Origin: Nonomuraea deserti
Lineage (GTDB): Bacteria > Actinomycetota > Actinomycetes > Streptosporangiales > Streptosporangiaceae
NCBI RefSeq assembly: GCF_004348685.1
Contig: NZ_SMKO01000004.1
Span: forward strand, 62,001 to 126,000
Direction: 5' to 3'
DNA: 64,000 bases
Shown: one piece after another, positions 20,102-28,003 of the stretch
How the letters are laid out: each line of letters begins with the position of its first letter
How positions within the stretch are numbered: the stretch's first letter is position 1
Notes under the pieces: model-generated
What the model was told of the DNA's origin: nothing
Seen by the model: only the letters and a program-made list of their open reading frames with translations
The model's database searches: none
Translations under genes and position numbers: made by a program

Positions 20102-20790
20102 CGGGTCGCCTCCAGGTAGAGGTTTTCCAGGTCTGTGGAGTCGGGGGTGAGCTCCGCCTGCCGTACCAGCCGACCGGCCGAGATGATCAGAGCACGGCCG
20201 GCGATGCGCTCGATCTCGGCCAGCACGTGCGTGGACACCAGGACGGCCCGCCCTTCGTGCGCGTAGGCGCGCAGGAACCCGCGCAGCCATGCGATCCCCC
20301 GGGGGTCCAGCCCGTTGGCGGGTTCGTCGAGGATGAGAATCTCCGGGTCGCCGAGCAGCGCGCTGGCGATCGCCAGCCGCTGGCGCATGCCGAGGGAGAA
20401 GCCGCCGATCTTGCGGTCGGCCGCACGGGTCAGATCGACCTGGTCCAGGACCAGGTCCACGCGGGCCGGTGCCAGGCCGGCGGCCGTGCGCAGCACGTCG
20501 AGGTGAGCGCGGGCGGACAGGCCGGGGTGGAAGGCGGTCGCTTCCAGTACCGCGCCGACTTTGGTGATCGGGCTGGTCAGCTGGATGTATGGCGTGCGCC
20601 CGATCATCGCCGTGCCCGCTGTGGGGGCGACCAGCCCGAGGATCATACGCAGGGTGGTCGTCTTCCCCGCGCCGTTGGGTCCGAGGAAGGCGGTGACCGC
20701 GCCCGGCTCGACGGTGAATGACACCTCGTCGACCGCGCGGACCGCGCCGAACGACTTGCTCAGGTTGTTGACGGTTATCGCTGTTGCCAT
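20098..20790 (-). CDS. ABC exporter ATP-binding protein
   Basis: A 230-residue ABC-2-type ATPase. Walker A is GPNGAGKTTTLR (near 38-49), the signature reads FSLGMRQRLAIASALLGDP, Walker B is ILILDEPANGLDPRG, and the switch His is in VLVSTHVLAEIE. The family fits drug/antibiotic resistance ATPases of DrrA type. It is the first gene of a two-gene operon, divergent from the histidine kinase at 20887, with about 96 bases between them for the control elements. Confidence 0.95.
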   Translation of the reverse strand: MATAITVNNLSKSFGAVRAVDEVSFTVEPGAVTAFLGPNGAGKTTTLRMILGLVAPTAGTAMIGRTPYIQLTSPITKVGAVLEATAFHPGLSARAHLDVLRTAAGLAPARVDLVLDQVDLTRAADRKIGGFSLGMRQRLAIASALLGDPEILILDEPANGLDPRGIAWLRGFLRAYAHEGRAVLVSTHVLAEIERIAGRALIISAGRLVRQAELTPDSTDLENLYLEATR

Positions 20791-20886
20791 GGTACGGAGC
20801 GTGGCCTGTGGCGGGCGGGAGATTCATGGCCGCGTGGGTGGATATGGCGGTCTCCACCGTGGGGTGGATGGCTCCGCCCGCGGGGT

Positions 20887-21999
20887 GTGGCTACCGTTGC
20901 CAGTGTGTCCCTCCTGCGCCGTCCCCTCGTTCGCGCGGCGTTCCGCGCCCTGGTGGTGTCGTACCTGCTGGTCGGGTCGGTGTCCGCCGTGGTGAACGCG
21001 TGGCCGAGGCCAGGCTGGGCTGTCGGGGTCGGGGTGCTTGTGCTCTCAGCGATCACTTTCGCCGTGTGCGTGCGCGGTGCGGTGCTTTCCGGCCCCGGCC
21101 ATCTGCTGCCGCTGGCCCTGGTGGGCGGCCTGGCGATGCACGCCGTGGCCCCCTACAGCGGCCTCGCGGTGCTGTATGTGGTCGTCTACGCCGCACCGTA
21201 CCGGCTGCCGCTGAGGTGGGCGGCGGCGTTCGTGGCCGCTGACATCGGCGGGACAACCCTGGTGTCGCTTCTGCTCCGTTTGCCCGTCCCGGAGACATTC
21301 GGAACCACGATGGGGCTCTGCTACAGCGCAATCCTGGCCTTCCTGCTGCGCCAGCTCACGCTGAGCAGGGAGTTGGCCGAGTCGCGGGCCCGCGAGTCCG
21401 CCCAGGCCGAGCGCGCCCACCTGGCCAGGGAGATCCACGACATCCTGGCCCATGCCCAGTCGGCGCAGATCGTCCACCTGGAGGGTGCGCGGCTGTTACT
21501 GGAGCGCGGCGACGTGCCCACCGCCCTGGATCGGGTCAACCGCGCCGTACGGCTGGCCCGCAGCGGCCTGGAGGAGACCAAGCGGGCCTTGGAGGCGCTG
21601 CGCGGCCAGGACATACGGCTGTTGGAACTCCTGGAACGGCTGGCCGTGGAGCACCGTTCGGCCGGCGGCGCGCTGTGTGAGGTGGAGGTCAGCGGCGACG
21701 TTTCCGCCCTGCCCGCCGGCGCCCGCCTGGCGGTGGCCCGCACGGCGCAGGAGGCACTGACCAACGTGCGCAAACACGCGCCCGGCGCGGCGGTCACGGT
21801 CACCTTGCGCAACCTCGGCGGCTGGTGCGAGCTGAAGGTCCGCGACGACGGCGGCGCGGCGCCGGCGCAGGACGGCGCCGGTTACGGCCTGGTCGGCATG
21901 CGGGAACGCGCCGAGCTGCTCGGCGGCTCGCTCACCACCGGCCCGGAGGGCGACGGCTTCCGTGTCCTGCTGCGGCTGCCCGCGGGGGCGGCGTCGTGA
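20887..21999 (+). CDS. NarL-family sensor histidine kinase
   Basis: A 370-residue kinase with about four or five N-terminal membrane spans (about 18-155), a short coiled linker, the HisKA_3 box with LAREIHDILAHAQSAQ (phospho-His in EIHD) and a HATPase_c domain (TAQEALTNVRKHAPG, VRDDGG, GYGLVGMRERAELLGG). There is almost no extracellular loop, as in intramembrane-sensing kinases next to ABC exporters. It is divergent from the exporter and overlaps its regulator by GTGA. The start could instead be the second GTG at 20905. Confidence 0.93.
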   Translation: MATVASVSLLRRPLVRAAFRALVVSYLLVGSVSAVVNAWPRPGWAVGVGVLVLSAITFAVCVRGAVLSGPGHLLPLALVGGLAMHAVAPYSGLAVLYVVVYAAPYRLPLRWAAAFVAADIGGTTLVSLLLRLPVPETFGTTMGLCYSAILAFLLRQLTLSRELAESRARESAQAERAHLAREIHDILAHAQSAQIVHLEGARLLLERGDVPTALDRVNRAVRLARSGLEETKRALEALRGQDIRLLELLERLAVEHRSAGGALCEVEVSGDVSALPAGARLAVARTAQEALTNVRKHAPGAAVTVTLRNLGGWCELKVRDDGGAAPAQDGAGYGLVGMRERAELLGGSLTTGPEGDGFRVLLRLPAGAAS

Positions 22000-22637
22000 C
22001 CGTGCGGGTGCTGGTGGCCGACGACCAGACCGTGGTCAGGGAAGGCTTGGTGCTGCTGCTCGCCTTGCTGCCCGATGTGGAGGTCGCGGGCACGGCCGCC
22101 GACGGCGAGCAGGCGGTACGGCTGGCCGCTTCGGAAACCCCCGACGTGGTGCTGATGGACCTGCGGATGCCCAGGATGGACGGAGTGGAGGCGACCCGCA
22201 GGATCCGCGCCTGCCATCCCGGCATCCAGGTGGTGGTGCTGACGACCTACTCCGACGACGAATCGGTGTTCGCCGCGCTGCGCGCCGGGGCACGCGGCTA
22301 CCTGACCAAGGACACCGACGCCGAGACCCTGGCCAGGGCCATCGCCACCGTGTCCGGTGGGCAGGCGCACTTCGATCCCGAGGTGCAGCGGCGACTGGCC
22401 GAGGAGGTCGCCGGGCGGGCCCACCGATCCAGCGATTCCCCCGACGGCCTGACTCCGCGCGAGGCCGAGGTACTGCGGCTGATCGCGGCGGGCAAGTCCA
22501 ACGCGGAGATCGCCGGTGAGCTGTTCATCTCGGCGGCCACCGTCAAGACACACATCAACAACCTGTTCGCCAAGGCGGGCCTGCGAGACCGCGCCCAGGC
22601 TGTTACCTATGCCTACCGTCACGGCCTGGAAGGGTGA
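21996..22637 (+). CDS. NarL-type response regulator
   Basis: A 213-residue regulator paired with the kinase above. The receiver has D9-D10, phospho-acceptor D55 in VVLMDLRMP, VVLTTYSDD and the Lys in YLTKDTD. The LuxR-type helix-turn-helix reads LTPREAEVLRLIAAGKSN and ATVKTHINNLFAKAG. GTG 21996 overlaps the kinase stop; the frame upstream of it is a shadow of the kinase gene. The divergent ABC-2 exporter is the obvious target. Confidence 0.95.
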   Translation: MTVRVLVADDQTVVREGLVLLLALLPDVEVAGTAADGEQAVRLAASETPDVVLMDLRMPRMDGVEATRRIRACHPGIQVVVLTTYSDDESVFAALRAGARGYLTKDTDAETLARAIATVSGGQAHFDPEVQRRLAEEVAGRAHRSSDSPDGLTPREAEVLRLIAAGKSNAEIAGELFISAATVKTHINNLFAKAGLRDRAQAVTYAYRHGLEG

Positions 22638-22677
22638 GCTCGGCGTCCGAGGGTGACCTCCAGTCCGGGGGCGCTCA

Positions 22678-22800
22678 GAGCTGGATTTCCAGCGCTCGTT
22701 CGCCTCCAACACGTTGCGCGGCGTTAGGAGGGATGCCGCCTACGTCGTCGGCCCGCTGGCCGCTCACGTGCGGGACGCCACCACCCAAGCCGGTCCCTGA
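22678..22800 (+). pseudogene. C-terminal remnant of an ArsO-like flavin monooxygenase
   Basis: Forty residues before a TGA read ELDFQRSFASNTLRGVRRDA and then AYVVGPLAAHVRDATTQAGP, nearly the same as the last 40 residues of the intact monooxygenases at 55079 and 59399 (LEFQRSFASNTLRGVHRDA). The rest of the gene is missing; the preceding bases belong to the end of the response-regulator unit. It marks the left boundary of metalloid module A. Confidence 0.8.
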
Positions 22801-22825
22801 CCAGCTGCTTCGATACTCGGCTAAT

Positions 22826-22855
22826 TTGACAAACCTCTAAGCAGTGGCGCATGAT
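22826..22855 (+). promoter_or_regulatory. Likely promoter of metalloid module A
   Basis: TTGACA (22826-22831) and CATGAT (22850-22855), 18 bases apart, precede the small gene at 22895. The -35 is a perfect consensus, unusual in this window. Confidence 0.5.
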
Positions 22856-22894
22856 GGCTTCTACTTAGATGGCCTTCTATTCAGGAGGTGCGCG

Positions 22895-23044
22895 ATGCGC
22901 GCTCTGTTCACCCGCCTGCGCCGGACTGCCTCGCCCACCTCGGGCGTCACCTTCGACGAGAGGTCCGCTCAGGTGTGCGACACCGCCTGCCGCGCCAGCG
23001 CCGCCGTCGAGCGCGCCCGCACCTTCACCCTGTCGCACCGCTAA
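22895..23044 (+). CDS. Small CxxxC protein at the head of metalloid module A (49 aa)
   Basis: A 49-residue basic protein: MRALFTRLRRTASP, then VTFDERSAQVCDTACRASAA and ERARTFTLSHR. Two Cys in CDTAC and a terminal His could bind a metal(loid). The ATG follows CAGGAGGTGCGCG, one of the best ribosome-binding sites in the window, and the flavoprotein gene starts 27 bases after its stop, so co-expression is very likely. No membrane segment. The function is unknown. Confidence 0.65.
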   Translation: MRALFTRLRRTASPTSGVTFDERSAQVCDTACRASAAVERARTFTLSHR

Positions 23045-23071
23045 CCCACCCGCCCACCTGGAGAGCAAGTC

Positions 23072-24493
23072 ATGAGTGACAGTTGCTGTGGCACCACCGC
23101 CATCGAGATCGAGCCGTTCACCACCTCTCAGCAGACCGCCCCCGGGCAGACCGGCGCGCTGCCGGTCGTCGTGATCGGCGCCGGCCCGGTCGGCCTGGCC
23201 GCCGCCGCCCATCTGGCCGAGCGCGGCATCGATTTCCTGCTCTTGGAGGCCGGCGACCAGGTCGCCGCCTCGGTCGCGCAGTGGGGACATGTGCGCGTGT
23301 TCAGCCCGTGGAAGTACAACATCGACGCCGCCGCCCGCCGCCTGCTGGAGGCCGACGGCTGGACCGCTCCGGACGGTGAGTGGCTACCCACCGGCGCCGA
23401 GCTCATCGATGACTACCTCGCCCCATTGGCCAAGCTGTTCAACGACAGGGTGCTCCTCGGCGTGAAGGTCACCGCGATCAGCCGCCTCGGCTACGACCGG
23501 GTGCGCACGGCAGGCCGCGAGGAGGTGCCGTTCCTGATCCGCCTGGAGAGCGGCGAAGAGCTGCAGGCGCGCGCGATCGTCGACGCGTCCGGCACCTACA
23601 CCAGTCCGAACGTGCTCGGCGCGAGCGGCCTGCCCGCCCACGGCGAGCACGAGGTGTTCGTCGACCACGCCCTGCCCGACGTGCTCGGCGCGGACCGTGA
23701 CCGCTACGAGGGCAAGCACACGCTGGTGGTCGGGGCAGGGCACTCGGCCGCCACCACCCTGCTGGCCCTGGCCGAGCTGCCGGACACGCCGATCACCTGG
23801 GCGATCCGCGGTGGCAGCGCGAGCCGCACCTACGGGGGCGGCGACGCCGACGCGCTCCCGGCCCGCGGGGCGCTGGGCACGCGCCTGCGTGCCCACGTCG
23901 AATCCGGCCGCATCCAGCTGCTGACCGGCTTCTTCGCCCACCGCGTGAACGCCACCGACCAGGGCGTCGAGGTGGTCAGCCGCGACCCGTCCGGGCACGA
24001 GCAGAGCGTCACCGTGGACCGGATCGTGTCGGCCACCGGCTACCGCCCCGACCACTCCATCGCCGCCGAACTCCGGCTCGACCTCGACCCGGTGCTCGGC
24101 TCCACCCGCGCCCTGGCCCCGCTGATCGATCCCAACCAGCACTCCTGCGGCACCGTCCCCGCCCACGGCGTGGACGAGCTCGCGCACCCCGAGCCCGGCT
24201 ACTACGCCGTCGGCGTCAAAAGCTACGGCCGCGCCCCCACGTTCCTCATGGCCACCGGATATGAGCAGGTTCGCTCCGTCATCGCCGCCTTGGCCGGAGA
24301 CTGGGAGGCCGCCCGCGACGTCCAGCTCGACCTGCCCGAGACCGGCGTGTGCTCCTCCAACCTCGCCGACGCCCAGGAGCAGCGCGTCGGCCTGGCCACC
24401 GGCATCAGCGGCGGCCTGCTGTCCACCCCTCTCCCGCTCGCTACGGTCGGCGCCACCGCCTCGGCGGAGTCCGGCGGCGGCTGCTGCGGCTGA
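23072..24493 (+). CDS. FAD/NAD(P)-dependent oxidoreductase with terminal Cys pairs
   Basis: A 473-residue flavoprotein. An N-terminal Rossmann FAD motif VIGAGPVGLAAAAHLAERG (about 34-52), a second nucleotide motif VVGAGHSAATTLLALAE (about 219-235) and a late SATGYRPDHSIAAELRLD (ATG motif) place it with FAD-dependent pyridine-nucleotide oxidoreductases/monooxygenases. Cys pairs stand at both tips: C5-C6 in SCCG and C471-C472 in GGGCCG, besides ETGVCSS. The paralogue at 57261 shares the core but lacks both Cys tips. Neighbours (ArsR, MFS efflux, ArsO pieces) suggest redox handling of arsenic or a similar metalloid; no reaction is known to me for this subfamily. Confidence 0.85.
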   Translation: MSDSCCGTTAIEIEPFTTSQQTAPGQTGALPVVVIGAGPVGLAAAAHLAERGIDFLLLEAGDQVAASVAQWGHVRVFSPWKYNIDAAARRLLEADGWTAPDGEWLPTGAELIDDYLAPLAKLFNDRVLLGVKVTAISRLGYDRVRTAGREEVPFLIRLESGEELQARAIVDASGTYTSPNVLGASGLPAHGEHEVFVDHALPDVLGADRDRYEGKHTLVVGAGHSAATTLLALAELPDTPITWAIRGGSASRTYGGGDADALPARGALGTRLRAHVESGRIQLLTGFFAHRVNATDQGVEVVSRDPSGHEQSVTVDRIVSATGYRPDHSIAAELRLDLDPVLGSTRALAPLIDPNQHSCGTVPAHGVDELAHPEPGYYAVGVKSYGRAPTFLMATGYEQVRSVIAALAGDWEAARDVQLDLPETGVCSSNLADAQEQRVGLATGISGGLLSTPLPLATVGATASAESGGGCCG

Positions 24494-24507
24494 AGGGAAC
24501 ACTAACG

Positions 24508-24780
24508 ATGTCCGACGGATACCCCACCGCCGCCCAGAGAGAGGCGCTGCGCCTCATCTGTGGCCACGGCCGGCTGGGGACCGAGCAACTGGGCCGCCAT
24601 CTGCTCCAGGTCCGGCGGCCGAGCACCAACCCCGGCTACGCCAGGGCGATCGCCCGCATGGCCGGCACGCTCACCTGGCGCCTGCAAGCCCAAGGCTTCA
24701 TCACCGAAACCGCAGATGGCGCATGGGTGACGAACGCCAGCGGGCGGGGGCTCATCTCCTGCTCCAGCGAGCGCGCGTGA
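24508..24780 (+). CDS. Small winged-helix-like protein (90 aa)
   Basis: A 90-residue protein inside module A with the look of one winged helix: REALRLICGHGRLGTEQLGR (helix 1-2), ARAIARMAGTLTWRLQAQGF (helix 3) and ITETADGAWVTNASGRGL (wing). It could bind DNA or act as a protein partner of the operon regulator. ATG 24508 lies 14 bases after the flavoprotein stop, and its stop overlaps the MFS start (GTGA), so it is firmly within the operon. No close family recognised. Confidence 0.6.
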   Translation: MSDGYPTAAQREALRLICGHGRLGTEQLGRHLLQVRRPSTNPGYARAIARMAGTLTWRLQAQGFITETADGAWVTNASGRGLISCSSERA

Positions 24781-26015
24781 GCGCCAGAGCCGACAGCGCC
24801 GTCCCCGCCATCGGGGGCCTTGTTCCGTCGCGCAACCGGCAGGGCCGACAGGTGGTGGCCGCGCTGGCCGTCACCCAGACCATCGGCTACGGCGTGCTCT
24901 ACTACGCCTTCTCCGTCTTCCTCGCCCCGATGGCGCGCGACCTGCGTGCCACCAACGCCCAGATCGCCGCGGCGCTCACTCTGTCCATCCTGATCGCGGC
25001 CCTGTGCGCGCCGCTGGTCGGCCGCTTGCTGGACACCCGGGGCGGGCGCGCCCTGATGACCGCCGGGTCGTTGCTGGGCACCGTGGCTGTGCTGGCCTGG
25101 TCCAGGGTCGAGAGCCTGCCGCAGTTGTACGCGGTGTTCGCCGCCATCGGCGTCGCCTGCTCCATGGTGTTGTACGAGGCGGCGTTCGCGGTCATCGTCT
25201 CCCTCTACGCCGGCAACGAGCGCGGTCGGGCGAAAGGGCTGCTGGCGCTCACCATCGTGGCCGGGTTCGCCTCCTCGATCTTCCTGCCGCTCACCGGCGT
25301 CCTCGTCGACCGGTACGGCTGGCGTACGGCGCTGGCGATCCTGGCCCTGATCTACGGGACGGCGGCGATCCCGCTGCACGCCCTCGTATTGCGCCGCCGC
25401 GCCCGTACGGCGAGGACGCAGGCGTCCGCCGCGGCGCAGGAGCGAGCCGCCATCGTCAGGGCGGCCACCCGCCGGCGGCCGTTCTGGCTGCTGGTGATCG
25501 CCTTCACCGCCAACGGCGGCGCGGTCGCCACCGTGGCGGTCCTGCTCATCACCTACCTGATCCATCTGGGCCACCCACCCGTGCTGGCCGCCACGTTGGC
25601 CGGGCTGCTGGGCGTGCTGTCGGTGACCGGCCGACTGGTCACCACAGGCCTGCAGACCCGGCTGCCCGCTGCCTACATCGCCGCCGCCATCTTCGCCCTG
25701 CAAGGCGTGGCCGCCCTCCTCCTGCCGCTGGTCGGGCGTAGCATGGCGGGCGCGATCGGCGCGGTGCTGCTGTTCGGGCTCGGCTTCGGCATCGCCTCCA
25801 TCACCCTGCCGCACCTGCTGGTCGGCCGCTACGGCACCGCCGCCTACGCCTCGCTGGCCGGCCGCATCGCCGTCTTCTCCGTCACTGACAAGGCGCTGGC
25901 CCCGCTCGGCGCGGTCGCCCTCGCCCAGGCCGCAGGTTATGGCTGGGTGATGGGCGCGGTGGCCGCCGCCTGCGCGATCGCCGCGTTCGCGCTGGTGGCC
26001 TACCACCGCCTATAA
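24777..26015 (+). CDS. MFS transporter of metalloid module A
   Basis: A 412-residue major-facilitator protein with about 12 membrane spans. The start of span 1 reads TQTIGYGVLYYAFSVFLAPM, and a motif-A-like loop, GRLLDTRGGRALM, follows span 2. It belongs to the same subfamily as the transporter at 53675 (TQITGWGVLYYAFPVMVS), also beside ArsO and ArsR genes. GTG 24777 overlaps the preceding stop. In this context it probably exports a metalloid species or its organic or conjugated form; the substrate is inferred, not shown. Confidence 0.88.
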   Translation: MSARADSAVPAIGGLVPSRNRQGRQVVAALAVTQTIGYGVLYYAFSVFLAPMARDLRATNAQIAAALTLSILIAALCAPLVGRLLDTRGGRALMTAGSLLGTVAVLAWSRVESLPQLYAVFAAIGVACSMVLYEAAFAVIVSLYAGNERGRAKGLLALTIVAGFASSIFLPLTGVLVDRYGWRTALAILALIYGTAAIPLHALVLRRRARTARTQASAAAQERAAIVRAATRRRPFWLLVIAFTANGGAVATVAVLLITYLIHLGHPPVLAATLAGLLGVLSVTGRLVTTGLQTRLPAAYIAAAIFALQGVAALLLPLVGRSMAGAIGAVLLFGLGFGIASITLPHLLVGRYGTAAYASLAGRIAVFSVTDKALAPLGAVALAQAAGYGWVMGAVAAACAIAAFALVAYHRL

Positions 26016-26033
26016 TTTCGACAGACTTCGAAT
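26015..26033. promoter_or_regulatory. Candidate ArsR operator
   Basis: ATTTCGACAGACTTCGAAT is an imperfect palindrome immediately after the MFS stop and 14 bases before the ArsR ATG, with AGGAGGGG between. It may give ArsR its own repressible promoter. Confidence 0.4.
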
Positions 26034-26047
26034 CAGGAGGGGTTGTC

Positions 26048-26446
26048 ATGACCGTCCCCACCGGCCAGTGCTGCGCCCCGATCGCCCGCGAACCGCTGGC
26101 CGAACAGACCGCCGCCGAGCTCGCCGTCATGCTCAAGGCGGTCGCCGACCCCGTACGGCTACGCCTGCTGTCCATGATCGGCTCCCACGCCGGCGGCGAG
26201 GCCTGCGTCTGCGACCTGACCGGCACCTTCGACCTGACCGCCCCCACCATCTCCCACCACCTCAAGGTGCTGCGCACCGCCGGGCTGATCGACGGCGAGC
26301 GGCGCGGCACCTGGGTCTACTACCGCATCATCCCCGAGGCGGTGAACAAGCTCGGCGCCCTGTTCGCCCCGCTCGCCGGGTCCGTTCCCGAGCCTGCCTC
26401 CCAGGCTGCTGTAGGACGCACTGAGCTGGAGCTGCTCCCCGCATGA
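26048..26446 (+). CDS. ArsR/SmtB-family metalloid-responsive repressor, N-terminal Cys-pair type
   Basis: A 132-residue winged-helix repressor. LKAVADPVRLRLLSMIGSHA starts the DNA-binding domain, and LTAPTISHHLKVLRTAGLI is the recognition helix. Candidate As(III) ligands are C8-C9 near the N-terminus and C53/C55 in EACVCDLT. This resembles the Corynebacterium glutamicum ArsR layout (vicinal N-terminal Cys plus a Cys in the alpha-4 region) rather than the canonical ELCVCDL-only site. It is the penultimate gene of module A and overlaps the broken ArsO by ATGA. It should derepress the module when metalloid binds. Confidence 0.92.
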   Translation: MTVPTGQCCAPIAREPLAEQTAAELAVMLKAVADPVRLRLLSMIGSHAGGEACVCDLTGTFDLTAPTISHHLKVLRTAGLIDGERRGTWVYYRIIPEAVNKLGALFAPLAGSVPEPASQAAVGRTELELLPA

Positions 26447-26547
26447 CGGCCGCTCCTCGGCCCGTCGACGTCCTGGTGATCGGCGGCGGGCCGGCGGGCC
26501 TGGCCGCCGGCTACTACCTGCGGCGCGCGAAAGCCGACTTCGTCATC
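26443..26547 (+). pseudogene. N-terminal remnant of an ArsO-like flavin monooxygenase
   Basis: ATGA-coupled to ArsR, the frame reads VDVLVIGGGPAGLAAGYYLR and then RAKADFVI, the FAD-binding start of ArsO-like monooxygenases. Homology stops abruptly near 26547, where the remains of an unrelated minus-strand oxidoreductase gene begin. Only about 35 of some 360 residues survive, so the enzyme is dead and a recombination junction lies at about 26547. Confidence 0.75.
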
Positions 26548-26559
26548 CCGCCGCCCTCG

Positions 26560-27334
26560 AGGGGCGGGCTGCGGCACGACACGGTTGCTCGCGCTCTGCG
26601 GACCGGAACCGCCTGGTCGTCAACCGGACTGTTGAACCAGCTCGTGAAAGTGCCGCGGTCCGCCGGAGACATCCTGGTAGATCTCGGTGATCTGTGCGTA
26701 TGGCAATGCGCCGCAGGTGTCCTTCTCCGGGCCGAGCGCACGCAACGGCTCCACCAAGTCGTGCGCCCTGCTCCTTGTCTCCGGTGTGAACCACCCGGGT
26801 CTGCACGAGGGAGCGGCCACGGAGTTCCTCGGGCAGTCGCGGCGCGTTGGGGAGACGCAGCAGCGTCACGGAGGAGGACATCTCATCGGGCTACTGCCCC
26901 GCCCAGCCCAGAAAGGTGCTGAGCACATGGGCGGCGTGAGCGGGGTTCTCGCCCGGGTCGTACAGCTCGCCACCGTAGACGGTACGCAGCCGCAGCAGCT
27001 CGATCTCGGCCGCGACCACGACACCGAAGTTGCTCTTACCACCCCGTGCGGCCCAGAAGAGGTCGGGCTCCTGGGTGGTCGAGACGGTGCGGAGTTCGCC
27101 GTCGGCGGTGACGATGTCGAGCGAGCGGACATGATCGGCGGCAAAGCCGTACGTGCGGCCAGTGATCGGGAGGACTGCCTGCGCCGCGAACCGGACGGCT
27201 CCCGCCACGTCATCGGCGTCGGCGGCGACCACTGCGGGCTGATGCTCGACCGTGAGCAACCACCCCGAACAGGTCTCCTCGAGACCCTCGTCACCCGGCC
27301 GCCAGAGCATGCGCCCGCTGATCTGCGAGCTCAT
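26560..27334 (-). pseudogene. Berberine-bridge-type FAD oxidoreductase, broken
   Basis: The minus strand from 27334 reads AVVAADADDVAGAVRFA (start of a PCMH FAD-binding domain), then jumps to GRTYGFAADHVRSLDIVTAD and DLFWAARGGKSNFGVV, losing the roughly 80 residues that normally hold the covalent-FAD His/Cys region. Past a stop near 26891 other frames continue with VTLLRLPNAPRLPEELRGR and ALPYAQITEIYQDVSGG, typical of the family's substrate domain and BBE end. With one large deletion and at least two frame changes it cannot make an active enzyme. Confidence 0.75.
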
Positions 27335-27366
27335 GGCTCACCATCTCGTGCCCGGCCGCCGGCATG

Positions 27367-27978
27367 TCAGGCAGCCGCCTTGATGGCGCGGGTGAACCTG
27401 ACGACGCGTTCGGCTTGGACGCGGGCGGCGGCCCGGGTGGTGTCGTCGACGGGGGCGGTGCCGCCCTGGTCGAGGTGGGAGGTGCCGTAGGGGTTGCCGT
27501 CGGCGTACTTGGCCGGGTGGGTGTAGCCGGGCGGGACGAGGATGCCGCCGAAGTGGTGGAAGGTGTGGGACAGCGCCAGCAGGGTGGCTTCGTGTCCGCC
27601 GTGGCCGGTGCCGGCCGAGGTGAAGCCGCTGTAGACCTTGTCGGCCAGCAGGCCCTGCTGCCAGACCGGTCCCAGGGTGTCGAGGTACTGCTTGAGCTGG
27701 GCGGCGACGTTGCCGAAGCGGGTCGGGGAGCCGAGCAGGACGCCGTCTGCCCAGACCAGGTCGTCGGCGGTGGCCGTGGGGATGTCGGCTGTCGCGGCGA
27801 GGTTCGCCGCCCAGGCGGGGTTGGAGTCGATCGCCTCCTTCGGGGCGAGTTCGGCGGCTTGGCGCAGCCGTACCTTGGCTCCGGACTTCTCGGCGGTCTC
27901 GGCCATCTCGCGGGCGATCTCGGTGATCGTGCCGGTGGCGGAGTAGTAGACGATGGCGATGTTCACGAACGTGTCCAT
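27367..27978 (-). CDS. wrbA: WrbA-type NAD(P)H:quinone oxidoreductase
   Basis: A 203-residue flavodoxin-fold protein. The FMN phosphate loop is YYSATGTITEIAREM, then DGVLLGSPTRFGNVAAQLKQ and GFTSAGTGHGGHEAT (flavin loops), and GGILVPPGYTHP with the family's Tyr/His. Such enzymes reduce quinones by two electrons and avoid semiquinone radicals. It is followed upstream by the SGNH remnant and faces the MarR gene at 28683 divergently, matching the common MarR-controlled redox-stress arrangement. ATG 27978 was used; the GTG at 27966 is an alternative. Confidence 0.92.
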   Translation of the reverse strand: MDTFVNIAIVYYSATGTITEIAREMAETAEKSGAKVRLRQAAELAPKEAIDSNPAWAANLAATADIPTATADDLVWADGVLLGSPTRFGNVAAQLKQYLDTLGPVWQQGLLADKVYSGFTSAGTGHGGHEATLLALSHTFHHFGGILVPPGYTHPAKYADGNPYGTSHLDQGGTAPVDDTTRAAARVQAERVVRFTRAIKAAA

Positions 27979-28003
27979 GAGGGTTCCGTTTCCAGTGAAG
28001 CGT

